A model generated the notes under the pieces. It searched no databases and was not told the origin of the DNA. It saw only the letters and a list, made by a program, of their open reading frames with translations. A DNA stretch of 49,990 bases from NCBI GenBank assembly GCA_023397475.1, contig JAEWUD010000051.1, positions 1 through 49,990 of the forward strand, in the 5' to 3' direction. The translations under genes and the position numbers were made by a program. Of this stretch, positions 33,348 to 42,797 are shown in pieces (positions within the stretch are counted from its first letter, which is position 1; every line of letters starts with the position of its first letter). Source of the DNA: Bacillota bacterium. Lineage in GTDB: Bacteria > Bacillota > Clostridia > Saccharofermentanales > Saccharofermentanaceae.

Positions 33348-34028
33348 ATGAGCACGTGCGAAATCGAAGTCAAGAATGTATCCAAATCATATTCCATCGG
33401 AGACAGCTCCGTGAAAATCCTGGACGAAATCAATCTGCGCGTCATGAAAGGTGAGTTCCTGTCGGTTATGGGCGCGTCCGGCTCGGGTAAGAGCACCCTA
33501 CTTTATCTCATGGGAGGGCTCGATCAGGTCTCCTCGGGTAAGGTGATCCTGCACGGACAGGATCTGACTGTGGTTAATGACAAGGAGGAGAGCCGGATCA
33601 GAAGGCAGAACCTCGGCTTCGTCTTCCAGTTCTATAACCTGGTCCCGAACATGAATGTCGAAGAGAATATTCTCTTGCCGATTCTGATGGATGGGAAGCG
33701 CGCCGCTGATTATAAGGAGAAGCTTACCGATGTGTTGCAGTTGGTCGGGCTCTCTAATCGGCGAAAAAATACGCCGCGCCAGCTCTCCGGCGGAGAGCAG
33801 CAACGCGTCGCGATCGCCCGGGCGCTGATCAACGACCCGGATATCATCCTGGCCGACGAGCCGATCGGAAATCTCGACAGCAAGACCGGCACGGAGATTA
33901 TGGAGTTGCTGCGCAAGATCAACCGGGAGGAGAAGAAGACGATCGTGATGGTCACGCACTCGGCGGATTCCGCGACGTACGGAACCGGAATTATCCGACT
34001 GAAAGACGGCCGGATCTGCGAAAGCTGA
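33348..34028 (+). CDS. ABC transporter ATP-binding protein
   Basis: A 226-residue ATPase with Walker A 'GASGSGKST' (42-50), Q-loop 'FVFQFYN', signature 'LSGGE' (146-150), Walker B 'LADE' with E171, and switch H204. The D-loop reads EPIGNLDS with Ile where Thr is usual. AAGGAG lies before the ATG. It pairs with the 832-residue permease just upstream. Confidence 0.94.
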   Translation: MSTCEIEVKNVSKSYSIGDSSVKILDEINLRVMKGEFLSVMGASGSGKSTLLYLMGGLDQVSSGKVILHGQDLTVVNDKEESRIRRQNLGFVFQFYNLVPNMNVEENILLPILMDGKRAADYKEKLTDVLQLVGLSNRRKNTPRQLSGGEQQRVAIARALINDPDIILADEPIGNLDSKTGTEIMELLRKINREEKKTIVMVTHSADSATYGTGIIRLKDGRICES

Positions 34029-34113
34029 TTCCAAATTCATTGATCCAAGATATACTGAGTACAAGTCTTTTCTATTCTATGGAGGGGTGGCCGGAGTACG
34101 GCCCGGTGATCCG

Positions 34114-34683
34114 ATGGTGAATATCCGCGAAGGAATCGACCTGATCGTCAGAGACGAGATCCGCGAGGTTGTCGTCGAACTTCTTGCCGCACGACGGGTC
34201 ACGGTCAACCCGTTGTCTACGGTCGCCGTCGTCGAGCGCGGGCTGCCTCTTCCGGAGGAGAAGATTTGCGTCGTATTCGAGTGGAGTCGTATTCAAAGGC
34301 TTTTCGAGCTGCTGCTTGACAGCGAGACGGTTACGGCAGTAGAGTCCGGCCCGCGCTCGATCATCGGCCGGGCAGAGAACGACACCCTCGAGATTCTGCC
34401 GTTTGAGAGGATTTGTTTCTTTGAGGCTCGCGGGAATAACACGATTTGCGTGACGCCGGAGGGCGAGTACCGCGTCAAGGAGAAGCTCTACGAATTGGAG
34501 ACGGCGCTCCCGACCGACCGGTTCATCCGCGTCAGTCGCTCCTTCATTGTCAACATTCAGAATGTCCGACAGATTGTCCCATGGTTCGGGCGAAGGCTCG
34601 TTCTCAAGTTCAACCATACGAAGGCTGAAGTCGAAGTTTCGAAGAATTACGCTTCTTCGTTCAAAGACTTCCTCGGACTCTAG
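34114..34683 (+). CDS. LytTR-domain DNA-binding regulator
   Basis: A 189-residue protein without a receiver domain. The C-terminal LytTR domain (about 95-189) contains 'ERICFFEARGNNTICVTPEG' and 'FIRVSRSFIVNIQNV'. The family's stand-alone form pairs with a DUF3021 membrane protein, as here: the next gene starts eight bases after the stop. The start is uncertain. ATG 34114 follows GGTGAT; a GTG at 34087 extends the frame by nine codons but sits too close to GGAGGG. By analogy with known pairs it may regulate its own operon and the ABC exporter genes upstream. Confidence 0.87.
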   Translation: MVNIREGIDLIVRDEIREVVVELLAARRVTVNPLSTVAVVERGLPLPEEKICVVFEWSRIQRLFELLLDSETVTAVESGPRSIIGRAENDTLEILPFERICFFEARGNNTICVTPEGEYRVKEKLYELETALPTDRFIRVSRSFIVNIQNVRQIVPWFGRRLVLKFNHTKAEVEVSKNYASSFKDFLGL

Positions 34684-34691
34684 GAGGAAAT

Positions 34692-35141
34692 ATGTACAGG
34701 CTGAAGATGCTTCTTGTAAATCTTCTGCTCTGCGGCGGCGTCGGTTTTCTGATGCAGCTGACATGGGCGGTCGTATCGGGGAATTGGACGGAATTTAACC
34801 TCTCGGCGGTTCGGGATATGTCGATCCTGAGCGGCCTCGTGGGGACCGTCTGTATGTTTATCGTATTTAGCATAACGATCTCCCTGAAGGCGACCCGAGC
34901 GGCTGTCACGGGTATCAATATGGCGATCTGTCTTATCCTTCTGGTTCTGATTTATGTGTTGACGGGTATCGCGTACAATATATGGTCTCTGGATCTGAAG
35001 TGGTTGATCATCCTTATTCTGTCGGAGACCACGACCTTCTTTCTGACCCGGCACTGGTACAACAAGATTCTCTTCATCAATCGGCGCCTCGATGAGAAGA
35101 AGAAGTCCATATCGACCGACACCATGTCCGGACAAACCTGA
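34692..35141 (+). CDS. DUF3021-type four-helix membrane protein
   Basis: A 149-residue protein with four membrane helices (about 5-26, 44-66, 74-96 and 101-121) and a charged C-terminus, the usual length and layout of DUF3021. TAGGAGG overlaps the stop of the LytTR gene. In other Firmicutes such proteins act as partners or antagonists of the co-encoded LytTR regulator; I infer the same here. Confidence 0.82.
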   Translation: MYRLKMLLVNLLLCGGVGFLMQLTWAVVSGNWTEFNLSAVRDMSILSGLVGTVCMFIVFSITISLKATRAAVTGINMAICLILLVLIYVLTGIAYNIWSLDLKWLIILILSETTTFFLTRHWYNKILFINRRLDEKKKSISTDTMSGQT

Positions 35142-35146
35142 CACGG

Positions 35147-35158
35147 TTTTCGCGAAAA
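35147..35158. repeat. 12-bp perfect palindrome TTTTCGCGAAAA (second copy)
   Basis: Identical to 8934-8945. It lies six bases after the DUF3021 stop, between convergent transcription units. Confidence 0.4.
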
Positions 35159-35194
35159 GAATGTACACCGATTGAAATGATCATGGATGTCGGA

Positions 35195-36028
35195 TCAGAA
35201 CAACGCCCGGATCTGATCTGCCGAGGCAATTGCCGCGTCATAGCCATGCTGATAGTTTCTGCGGATCTGGTCGAGGTCCTTCTCCATATTATCAAGGGTG
35301 TAGGACGGGCGAAGGATGATCGCCTTACCTTCGGCCTCGAGGGCTTCACAATACTCCAGACATTCGTTGTAATGGGTATGTCTCGACCGGAGAACCTCTA
35401 CGAGCTTCGGATACGGCCTGCCGAGGAAGCGGATCGCGAGATCATACTGTTTGTCATATTCTTTGCGGAAACCCTTTGGCTGCGTCAGAATTATGAGATT
35501 CTTCTCCTGACCGTCGGAGATAGCCTTGCGAATCGGAATCGAGTCGGAGAGACCTCCGTCATAGTAGCGCTTGCCGTTCCAGGGAATAACCGGAAAGACC
35601 AACGGCAAAGCGCAGGTCGCACGCAAAATTGTACTCTTGGGATCGAGATCCTTGCAGTCGAGATATTCTGCTTCGCCTGTGTCCGCGTTGGTTGCTACGG
35701 CGAGGACGGTTCCCGGATAACGTCGGAAAGTTTCCCAATCGAAGGGGATCAGACGGTTCGGGATCTCCTCAAAGATAAAATCAATACCGAAAGGACTCCG
35801 GTACTTCAGATAATTTCTTCGACCGACATAGCGGGAGTCGAGTCGATACTTCATCAGAACTTCAAGATTACGCGCTTTCTGCTTGGAGATATACGATACT
35901 CCGTTCGCGATTCCCGCGGAGACACCGACGCAATAAGGGAACTCAATCCCCAGATCGAGAAGAGCATCCATCGCGCCCGCGCTGAATATTGCCCGCAGCG
36001 TTCCACCCTCAAGTACAAGTCCCGGCAT
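35195..36028 (-). CDS. Patatin-like phospholipase
   Basis: A 277-residue lipid acyl hydrolase of the patatin/RssA type. The oxyanion loop 'LEGGTLRA' (6-13), nucleophile elbow 'GVSAG' with S37 and the dyad aspartate in 'YDGGLSDSIP' are all present. AAAGGAG before ATG 36028 decides the start. It lies 14 bp downstream of the membrane glycosyltransferase-like gene and is probably co-transcribed with it. Confidence 0.92.
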   Translation of the reverse strand: MPGLVLEGGTLRAIFSAGAMDALLDLGIEFPYCVGVSAGIANGVSYISKQKARNLEVLMKYRLDSRYVGRRNYLKYRSPFGIDFIFEEIPNRLIPFDWETFRRYPGTVLAVATNADTGEAEYLDCKDLDPKSTILRATCALPLVFPVIPWNGKRYYDGGLSDSIPIRKAISDGQEKNLIILTQPKGFRKEYDKQYDLAIRFLGRPYPKLVEVLRSRHTHYNECLEYCEALEAEGKAIILRPSYTLDNMEKDLDQIRRNYQHGYDAAIASADQIRALF

Positions 36029-36042
36029 AGCAACTCCTTTGA

Positions 36043-38037
36043 TCAATCGATTCGTTCGAGAGTATAGACGTCAATACTTCCATAGGCATTTTCCACGACA
36101 AAGGAATCTGTCACCTCGAAGCCCCGTCGCAGAAGATGATCGAGATTGGATGTGGGCGCATGGTGAAGATTAAAAAAATGGAAGCGGTCAGGTAATTTCA
36201 GATCCTTATCACTGCTGAACCAATCCGCGGGAACAATATGATATCGAGGTATGAAGGCGCCCTCAATATCATCCTGATAGGTACGGCGACCGGTCGTCGG
36301 ATCCCAATAGATCAGGTTATCGGTCTGGATAGGATCTCCGAAGAAGTACATTTCAAAGAAATCAAGACCGACGTATACGGACGTATCCTCTTCTTTGATG
36401 CGTAATTGGGAAAAGGCTTGTGTGCCAAGATTGTCGGCATATGTATACAATTGGTTGTGAACATACATCTCGCTGACGATCGACAGGTTGAACTGTGTGT
36501 CATACCAGATTGTTGTCGGGGAATAGATGGTGACTCTTCCGATGTCGAGTCCCCGACAGGTTAAATTGATTGAGGGATCAAGTTCGGCATAACACTGGCC
36601 GACAGAGAGAAGAGCGATGATCGACAGAAGAACGGCGGCGAGCATCTGACGAATCGGCAGCTGTCGTACCGCCCATATACAGACCAATGCCGAGGGAAGA
36701 GCAAAACAGACTGCGTAGCGAGGACACAAGTGGGTGATAAAAAGACACGTGAAAACGAGATATGCAAAGGAGGCTATGGCTATACCCATAGCGGAAGCGA
36801 CATCCGAAACGTCGGGGGTCGTTGTGGTTGGTACTGTTCCCGATTCAGTTGCAGGTTTTCCTTTTGTTGTGGTCGTGTATTCTCGAGATTTCCGGCTCCG
36901 ATAGAGAAATAGAAGCAACGCGACAGATCCGAGAATTAACGGAATCCAAAAGAAGTTATAGACCAGAAGTTGTAGCAGACGGGCGCTGATATACGGGAGA
37001 GAGAATCCGAAGCAGTGGATTCCATTGTTGTCCCAGCGAAGCGGAGACTCATTCGTAACTGACGTCGCGAAGTTCATCGATCCGTAGAATTTGAAGTAGA
37101 AGAGGTAAAATGCCGGTACGAACCCATACAGAAGCAGACGAGTCGGCCACAGATAACGGATTGTTTTGCGAATAAAACCCGCGCCCGGCGACCGTACAAT
37201 CTCGACGATCACCGCCGTCAGGAGAAAGGATGCGGCGAAAAGAATTCCAGGCTCCTTGGAGAAGCTGACCAGAAGCGCCATGAAAGCGCACAGCAGATTA
37301 AGCTTATGATGGAAAGCCCAGATCATAATGACAAAAAACATCGTCAAGTAGTAATCGGGTGTAGTATAGGAGAACAGACCGAGCACATACGGACAGAAAA
37401 TAAAAATCGCAGTTCCGGCGGCGCGTTCGAAGTGCGTTGTCCGAGGCATAAGATGTCCGATCAGATTGTAGAGACAAGCGAGTGCGGCGAGAGAGACGAT
37501 AAGCGAAACCCAGTACACTCCGACACTTTGCTTGGGGAACAACATCTCGCCGGCACCGATCAGAAAAGCAAAACCCTGTGTCGGATGTTTCGAGAGGGCA
37601 AAGGACGAGAATAGAGACTCGAAGGTGAATTGAAACGTTTCCGTAGATGTGATCAATGGGGAGTAATAAAGGCCCGCGTCAAATCGTTGGATATTGTCGA
37701 ATTGGAAGAGTGCGAGGATCGTGAATGTGGCGGCGACAACGATTACGGGGAAGTGCTTACGCGCAAAGGCGAAGAGAATTCTGCCATCGAAACGCAGAGA
37801 ATCATGATTCCTCGTGACGTAGACACGTCGGGCGAAGATCAATGCGGCACAAAGGGCGGCGATGAACGCACCGTTCATAACAATAAGAGTAATGATCAGG
37901 ACGGGGAAAGGAAGGAGATCCGTGTTGCGAAAGATGGCTGCCGCATCAATAAAAAAGACAAAATACAGAAGAACTGCGGCTACCTGCGCAAAGAGTCGCG
38001 CCCGCTCGCGATCGGAGTTTCGGATAATGCTGAGCAT
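36043..38037 (-). CDS. Polytopic membrane protein, GT-C glycosyltransferase-like
   Basis: A 664-residue protein with about ten to twelve membrane helices in its first 470 residues and a soluble extracytoplasmic C-terminal domain (about 475-664). The layout and the loop 'FDAGLYYSPLITSTETFQF' after the third or fourth helix are like ArnT/PMT-family (GT-C) enzymes that move sugars from lipid carriers. No family-specific catalytic motif is certain, so O-antigen-polymerase-like alternatives stay open. A Thr-rich cytoplasmic or loop segment ('TTTTKGKPATESGTVPTTTT') lies at about 384-403. AGGGAG lies before ATG 38037. Codon use looks more AT-rich than that of its neighbours. Confidence 0.7.
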   Translation of the reverse strand: MLSIIRNSDRERARLFAQVAAVLLYFVFFIDAAAIFRNTDLLPFPVLIITLIVMNGAFIAALCAALIFARRVYVTRNHDSLRFDGRILFAFARKHFPVIVVAATFTILALFQFDNIQRFDAGLYYSPLITSTETFQFTFESLFSSFALSKHPTQGFAFLIGAGEMLFPKQSVGVYWVSLIVSLAALACLYNLIGHLMPRTTHFERAAGTAIFIFCPYVLGLFSYTTPDYYLTMFFVIMIWAFHHKLNLLCAFMALLVSFSKEPGILFAASFLLTAVIVEIVRSPGAGFIRKTIRYLWPTRLLLYGFVPAFYLFYFKFYGSMNFATSVTNESPLRWDNNGIHCFGFSLPYISARLLQLLVYNFFWIPLILGSVALLLFLYRSRKSREYTTTTKGKPATESGTVPTTTTPDVSDVASAMGIAIASFAYLVFTCLFITHLCPRYAVCFALPSALVCIWAVRQLPIRQMLAAVLLSIIALLSVGQCYAELDPSINLTCRGLDIGRVTIYSPTTIWYDTQFNLSIVSEMYVHNQLYTYADNLGTQAFSQLRIKEEDTSVYVGLDFFEMYFFGDPIQTDNLIYWDPTTGRRTYQDDIEGAFIPRYHIVPADWFSSDKDLKLPDRFHFFNLHHAPTSNLDHLLRRGFEVTDSFVVENAYGSIDVYTLERID

Positions 38038-38175
38038 GCGCAAGCTCCCTTCGTCGAACCTATCAAAGTAACAATAATCGTTTTAGTTTTTTTTTGCAAC
38101 CGCGATACGGGGGTGGGAAGGTTGTCAGTGCTTCTTGCGCAAGGTCACCGCTCCTGTGGAAAATCCCGAAAACCC

Positions 38176-38204
38176 TTGACATTCAAAGCGTTTCCTCGTA
38201 CTAT
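38176..38204 (+). promoter_or_regulatory. Promoter of the polyamine operon
   Basis: TTGACA (38176-38181) and TACTAT (38199-38204) are exactly 17 bp apart, about 40 bp before speD. An oligo-T stretch (about 38085-38095) lies upstream. Confidence 0.75.
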
Positions 38205-38245
38205 CCGTTTGTGTATTTGTACCTATTTATCCCAGAAAGGTTGTG

Positions 38246-39061
38246 ATGTTAGGGTTGGAGAAAAAGCTGACTTTATACGGCTTTAACAACCTCACCAAAA
38301 CACTTAGCTTCAACATCTACGATGTTTGCTATGCAAAAAGTGAGAGAGAACAAAGAGACTATATTGCATACGTAGACGAACAGTATAACTCTGAGCGTCT
38401 GACCAAGATTCTTTGCGACGTCACGGAAATGATCGGCGCTCATGTTTTGAATATTTCCAAACAAGACTACGACCCCCAGGGAGCGTCGGTCACACTTCTC
38501 GTTACCGAAGAGGAGATGTCCGACGATTTTATCGACGGCTCCTGCAATCGCGGCCGCTCCGCCGGTCTGACACCGAAGGACTCCATCGCGGGGCACCTCG
38601 ATAAGAGCCATCTCACGGTGCACACCTATCCCGAATATCATCCGGATAACTCGATCGCGACCTTCCGCGTCGATATCGACGTATCGACCTGCGGCAAGAT
38701 CTCGCCTCTGAATACGCTCGATTACCTGATCAGCAGCTTCGACTCGGACATTATGACGATCGATTACCGGGTCCGCGGCTTTACGCGTGATGTGAACGGT
38801 AAGAAGCTGTATATCGATCACGACATCACTTCAATTCAGGACTACATCGACGATAAGACCCTGGAGATCTACGACGCGATTGACGTCAATGTCTATCAGG
38901 CGAATATTTTCCATACAAAGATGCTGATCAAGGAGCTGGAACTGCAGAACTACCTGTTCAACAAGGATGTTCGCGAGTTGCCTCCCAAGCAACGTCTTTC
39001 GATCACAAACAGCCTTCGCCGCGAGATGATTGAGATCTTCAGCGGCATGAACATCTATTGA
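38246..39061 (+). CDS. speD: S-adenosylmethionine decarboxylase proenzyme
   Basis: SpeD makes decarboxylated SAM, the aminopropyl donor for spermidine synthesis. The 271-residue proenzyme is of the long (E. coli) bacterial type. Self-cleavage is expected between K120 and S121 in 'HLDKSHLTVHTYPE', with S121 forming the pyruvoyl group. AGAAAGG precedes ATG 38246; the overlapping GTG three bases earlier is less likely. It starts a speD-speA-speE operon. Confidence 0.95.
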   Translation: MLGLEKKLTLYGFNNLTKTLSFNIYDVCYAKSEREQRDYIAYVDEQYNSERLTKILCDVTEMIGAHVLNISKQDYDPQGASVTLLVTEEEMSDDFIDGSCNRGRSAGLTPKDSIAGHLDKSHLTVHTYPEYHPDNSIATFRVDIDVSTCGKISPLNTLDYLISSFDSDIMTIDYRVRGFTRDVNGKKLYIDHDITSIQDYIDDKTLEIYDAIDVNVYQANIFHTKMLIKELELQNYLFNKDVRELPPKQRLSITNSLRREMIEIFSGMNIY

Positions 39062-39084
39062 TTCCCGGATAAGGAGGGCGGCCG

Positions 39085-40554
39085 ATGTGCGCTTTTTCGA
39101 CGGGATCGATTCCCGATCCGCAGTCTCGTGCGCCGATCTACGAGGCGCTCTTAGAATACCGCGCGATGCGCGTGGTTCCCTTCGACGTGCCCGGCCACAA
39201 GCAGGGCAGAGGCAATCCTGAACTTACGGAATTCCTGGGGAAGGCCTGCCTCTCCGTCGATGTCAATTCGATGATGCTTCTCGACAATCTCTGTCACCCT
39301 GTCTCTGTGATTCGCGAGGCAGAGGAATTGGCCGCCGCGGCTTTCGGTGCGAAAAATGCATTCTTCATCGTAAACGGAACAACGGCCGCGGTTCAGGCGA
39401 TGATCCTCTCGGTGTGCCGCCCGGGCGACGAGATCATCCTGCCGCGAAATGTGCACAGAAGTGCAATCAGCGCTCTTGTTCTTTGCGATGCCATCCCGGT
39501 CTACGTCAATCCCGGCGTCGACAAGGAGCTCGGTATTCCGCTCGGCATGGCGATTGAGGATGTGCGGCGCGCGATGGATGAGCATCCGAACGCGAAGGCC
39601 GTCATGGTGAACAATCCCACGTATTACGGAGTCTGCTCGAATCTTCAGGAGATCGTCCGCCTCGCGCACAAACGCGGGATGAAGGTCCTGGCGGACGAGG
39701 CGCATGGCACCCATTTCTCCTTCTCCGACGATCTTCCGATCTCGGGCATGGCAGCCGGTTGTGACATGGCTTCCGTCAGCATGCATAAGACAGGCGGATC
39801 CCTGACGCAGAGTTCGTTTCTTCTGATCGGTCCCGACATGTCCGAGGGGCATGTCCGGCAGATCCTGAATTTGACGCAGACGACGAGCGCCTCGTACCTT
39901 TTGTTGTCTTCCTTGGATCTGTCGCGCAGAAATCTCGCACAGAACGGCCGGGAGATTTTTCGCGAGGTGACGAGGCTTGCGGATTACGGACGTCGTGAGA
40001 TTAACGCGATCGGCGGATATTACGCTTTCTCCCGGGAGAGAATCGACAAGAATACTTTCTACGATTTCGACACGACGAAGCTGTCGGTGTTCACGCGCTC
40101 GATCGGGCTGACCGGTGTCGAGGTCTACGATCTTCTTCGCGACGATTACGGCATCCAGATCGAGTTCGGCGATCTTGGCAATATTCTCGCGGTCATCTCC
40201 GTCGGCGATCGCGAGAGGGAGCTTGAACGACTGGTCAGCGCGCTGTCCGAGATCCGCAGGCGTTACGCACGTGATCCGGCCGGTCTCCTCGATCATGAAT
40301 ACATACATCCGCAGGTTGCGATGTCGCCGAAAGAAGCATTCTACGCCGCTTCCGAATCTGTGCCGCTTGACGATTGCGAGGGAAGGATTGCCGCGGAACA
40401 GGTGATGTGTTATCCGCCGGGTATTCCGATTGTCGCGCCGGGTGAGCGGATCACAAGAGAGATTATCGAGTACATCCACTACGCCAAAGCCAAGGGAAGC
40501 TTTATGACGGGAACGCAGGACAAGGACACGAAAGCGATCTTTGTCGTTCGCTAG
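39085..40554 (+). CDS. speA: Arginine/ornithine/lysine decarboxylase, SpeA type
   Basis: A 489-residue PLP enzyme of the Gram-positive SpeA family (aspartate-aminotransferase fold). The PLP lysine is K235 in 'SMHKTGGSLTQSS'; D204 and H207 in 'ADEAHGTH' bind the cofactor. Length matches B. subtilis arginine decarboxylase. Its place between speD and speE supports arginine to agmatine, but lysine or ornithine use cannot be excluded. AAGGAGG precedes the ATG. Confidence 0.9.
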   Translation: MCAFSTGSIPDPQSRAPIYEALLEYRAMRVVPFDVPGHKQGRGNPELTEFLGKACLSVDVNSMMLLDNLCHPVSVIREAEELAAAAFGAKNAFFIVNGTTAAVQAMILSVCRPGDEIILPRNVHRSAISALVLCDAIPVYVNPGVDKELGIPLGMAIEDVRRAMDEHPNAKAVMVNNPTYYGVCSNLQEIVRLAHKRGMKVLADEAHGTHFSFSDDLPISGMAAGCDMASVSMHKTGGSLTQSSFLLIGPDMSEGHVRQILNLTQTTSASYLLLSSLDLSRRNLAQNGREIFREVTRLADYGRREINAIGGYYAFSRERIDKNTFYDFDTTKLSVFTRSIGLTGVEVYDLLRDDYGIQIEFGDLGNILAVISVGDRERELERLVSALSEIRRRYARDPAGLLDHEYIHPQVAMSPKEAFYAASESVPLDDCEGRIAAEQVMCYPPGIPIVAPGERITREIIEYIHYAKAKGSFMTGTQDKDTKAIFVVR

Positions 40555-40592
40555 GGATCGCGTCTGCTGGGTACGAGGAACAGGAGGAATCT

Positions 40593-41441
40593 ATGGAGTT
40601 GTGGTTTACCGAGGAGCACACGCCGAATGTGCGGTTCTCGATCAAGATAGAGAAGACGCTTCACACCGAACAGAGCGCTTTTCAGCGTATCGATGTTTTC
40701 GAGTCGACGGAGTTCGGCAGATGCCTCACGTTAGACGGACTGATGATGGTGACGCAGAAGGACGAGTTCATCTATCACGAGATGATCGTTCATACACCGA
40801 TGGCGGTAAACCCTTCCATCCGCAAAGTCCTGGTGATCGGCGCCGGCGACGGAGGCACCATCCGTGAGCTGACGAGATATAAGACGATCGAGCATATCGA
40901 TCTTGTAGAGATCGACGAGCGCGTCGTCGCGGTCTCGAGAGAATTCCTGCCTACGGTAGCGGGGAGTCTCGGCGATCCGCGTGTGCATCATCATTACGAG
41001 GACGGACTTCGCTATATAAGGGCTCATGAGAATGCGTACGACCTGATCATCGTCGATTCGACCGATCCGTTCGGCCCCGGCGAGGGATTGTTCACCAAAG
41101 AGTTCTATGGGAATTGTTACAAAGCGCTGACGGACGACGGCATCCTTGTCAATCAGCACGAGAGCCCGTATTATGAGAATGACGCCAAAGCGATGCAGCG
41201 GGCCCACCGGCACATCGCGGCGTTTTTTGATGTGTGCGAGGTTTACCAGGCCCACATACCGACGTACCCGTCGGGCCATTGGTTATTCGGATTTGCGTCC
41301 AAAAGACTTGATCCGATCCGAGATCTTCAGGCGGAGGCCTGGGCCGCTCTTGGACTTGCTACGAAATACTATAACCTGAGACTTCATGTCGGGGCTTTTG
41401 CACTTCCGACCTATGTCGTCGATATGCTCGAGAATTCATAA
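40593..41441 (+). CDS. speE: Spermidine synthase / aminopropyltransferase
   Basis: A 282-residue aminopropyltransferase that transfers the aminopropyl group of decarboxylated SAM to a diamine or to agmatine. The SAM motif is 'VIGAGDGGTIRE' (81-92), with acidic 'LVEIDERV' and active-site D155 in 'IVDSTDPFGPG'. GGAGGAATCT precedes the ATG. No agmatinase gene (speB) follows; two HD-domain genes take that place. Confidence 0.95.
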   Translation: MELWFTEEHTPNVRFSIKIEKTLHTEQSAFQRIDVFESTEFGRCLTLDGLMMVTQKDEFIYHEMIVHTPMAVNPSIRKVLVIGAGDGGTIRELTRYKTIEHIDLVEIDERVVAVSREFLPTVAGSLGDPRVHHHYEDGLRYIRAHENAYDLIIVDSTDPFGPGEGLFTKEFYGNCYKALTDDGILVNQHESPYYENDAKAMQRAHRHIAAFFDVCEVYQAHIPTYPSGHWLFGFASKRLDPIRDLQAEAWAALGLATKYYNLRLHVGAFALPTYVVDMLENS

Positions 41442-41474
41442 AGGGTGCGGTGAGAGCCGCGGGACGGAGGCAGC

Positions 41475-41993
41475 ATGATCGGACTTGTGATGAGCCGGAT
41501 GATACAGTATTTCGGATCCGACAAGAGACGGATTCATCACGCGATGAAGGTATTCGGATTCTCCTGCGCACTGTGGTCGAAAGAGGCCGAGGCTCTGGGC
41601 CTTGCGATGGATGACCCGCGAAGGGAATCCCTTCTGATCGCCGCGATTCTCCACGATATCGGTATTCCAGAAGCCGAACGCGTCTACGGATCCTCCGAGG
41701 GACGCTACCAGGAAATCGAGGGGCCTCCGATTGCGGAGACCATGCTCCGCGAGCTAGGGGCGGACGAAGATCTGATTCGCCGTGTCAGCTTCCTCATCGG
41801 TCATCATCATACCTACGCGGCAATCGACGATCTCGATTTCCGCATACTGGTCGAGGCGGACCTCTTTGTCAATCTTGAGGAAGAGAAGTTGCCTCGCGAG
41901 AACATCGTGAAGGCGCGCGACCGGTTTATGTCGACCCACGGTGCGGCAGAACTTCTTGAGAAGTACCTTCTGTCCGGGATGCAGATGTCCTGA
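41475..41993 (+). CDS. HD-domain phosphohydrolase-like protein 1
   Basis: A 172-residue HD-superfamily protein. Candidate metal ligands are H21 or H22 ('RIHHAMKV'), H60-D61 ('ILHDIG'), the HHH run at 110-112 and D129 ('EADLFVNL'). HD enzymes hydrolyse phosphate esters or nucleotides, but the substrate here is unknown. GGAGGCAGC precedes the ATG, 33 bp after speE, so it probably belongs to the polyamine operon. It is a clear paralogue of the next gene. Confidence 0.83.
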   Translation: MIGLVMSRMIQYFGSDKRRIHHAMKVFGFSCALWSKEAEALGLAMDDPRRESLLIAAILHDIGIPEAERVYGSSEGRYQEIEGPPIAETMLRELGADEDLIRRVSFLIGHHHTYAAIDDLDFRILVEADLFVNLEEEKLPRENIVKARDRFMSTHGAAELLEKYLLSGMQMS

Positions 41994-42141
41994 TATCGGG
42001 ACTCTTCTTCGCGAAAAGCAACGCGATGGTTTTTGTCGCACAAATGAAATAGAAATGCATCTTCTTTGCCGCACTTTTCGAAAGGATTATTCATAATTCG
42101 AGCGCAAAATCGGGGTAGAAGATTTTCAAGGAGACATATCA

Positions 42142-42687
42142 ATGATCGGAACCGTAATGAGTAAAATGATTATCTATCTCGGTACAGATACATATCGCAT
42201 CCATCACGCAATGAAGGTCTATGGTTTTGCTACGGCTCTATGGGATGAAGAGGCTGCCGCACGCGGCCTGTCCGACGAAGATGAACGCAAGGAGACGCTG
42301 CTTCTGGCATCCATCCTGCACGATATCGGGGTTCTCGAGGCCGAACGCAAGCACAATTCGAACGAGGGACGTTTCCAGGAGATGGAGGGTCCGGCGGTCG
42401 CGGAAGCCATTCTGGAATCCTGCGCCATCGAGTCGCGAATCCGTGCTCGCGTTTGTTATTTGGTCGGTCATCACCACTCGTACCATTTGATCGACGATCT
42501 CGATTTCCAGATCTTAAGCGAGGCGGAGGAACTGGTGAATCTCGAAGAAGAGCAGATCGATCTGCACACGATTCTTGCGGCACGCAAGATCAGCATGCGC
42601 TCCGCCGGAGCGGTTCGCCTGCTGGACAGTTATCTGCTGCGAGCGCATAGTCCGGAGACGATTTCCGCCTGCGCGGCGTCGATGTAA
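42142..42687 (+). CDS. HD-domain phosphohydrolase-like protein 2 (tandem paralogue)
   Basis: A 181-residue protein that aligns without gaps to its upstream neighbour over about 135 residues: shared 'RIHHAMKV', 'ILHDIG', 'GHHH' and 'IDDLDF'. The last HD-motif Asp (D129 in the neighbour) is Glu here (E129), and a longer C-terminal tail is present. CAAGGAGA precedes the ATG. The two genes are 148 bp apart with no terminator that I can see. Confidence 0.83.
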   Translation: MIGTVMSKMIIYLGTDTYRIHHAMKVYGFATALWDEEAAARGLSDEDERKETLLLASILHDIGVLEAERKHNSNEGRFQEMEGPAVAEAILESCAIESRIRARVCYLVGHHHSYHLIDDLDFQILSEAEELVNLEEEQIDLHTILAARKISMRSAGAVRLLDSYLLRAHSPETISACAASM

Positions 42688-42747
42688 ATAAGGGTACGCA
42701 GAGGAGGGCACATTGTGTCCTCACGCACAAAATTTGCGACAGATCAG

Positions 42748-42797
42748 GGCTGCTTCAACGACTTGTCACAGAGTCGGCGGAAGCAGCCTTTATTTTT
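42748..42797. terminator. Terminator between HD-domain gene and tetR
   Basis: GGCTGCTTC (42748-42756) pairs perfectly with GAAGCAGCC (42780-42788). The inner part reads GACTTGTCACAGAGTCGG, and TTTATTTTT follows. It overlaps the tetR stop and serves the plus-strand operon. The inner sequence closely resembles that of the terminator at 47311-47357. Confidence 0.82.

Noticed and set aside
8934..35158. TTTTCGCGAAAA as a defined regulatory motif
   Set aside because: Only two perfect copies were noticed, in unrelated contexts, and TCGCGA-like words are common in this GC-rich sequence; listed only as low-confidence repeats.
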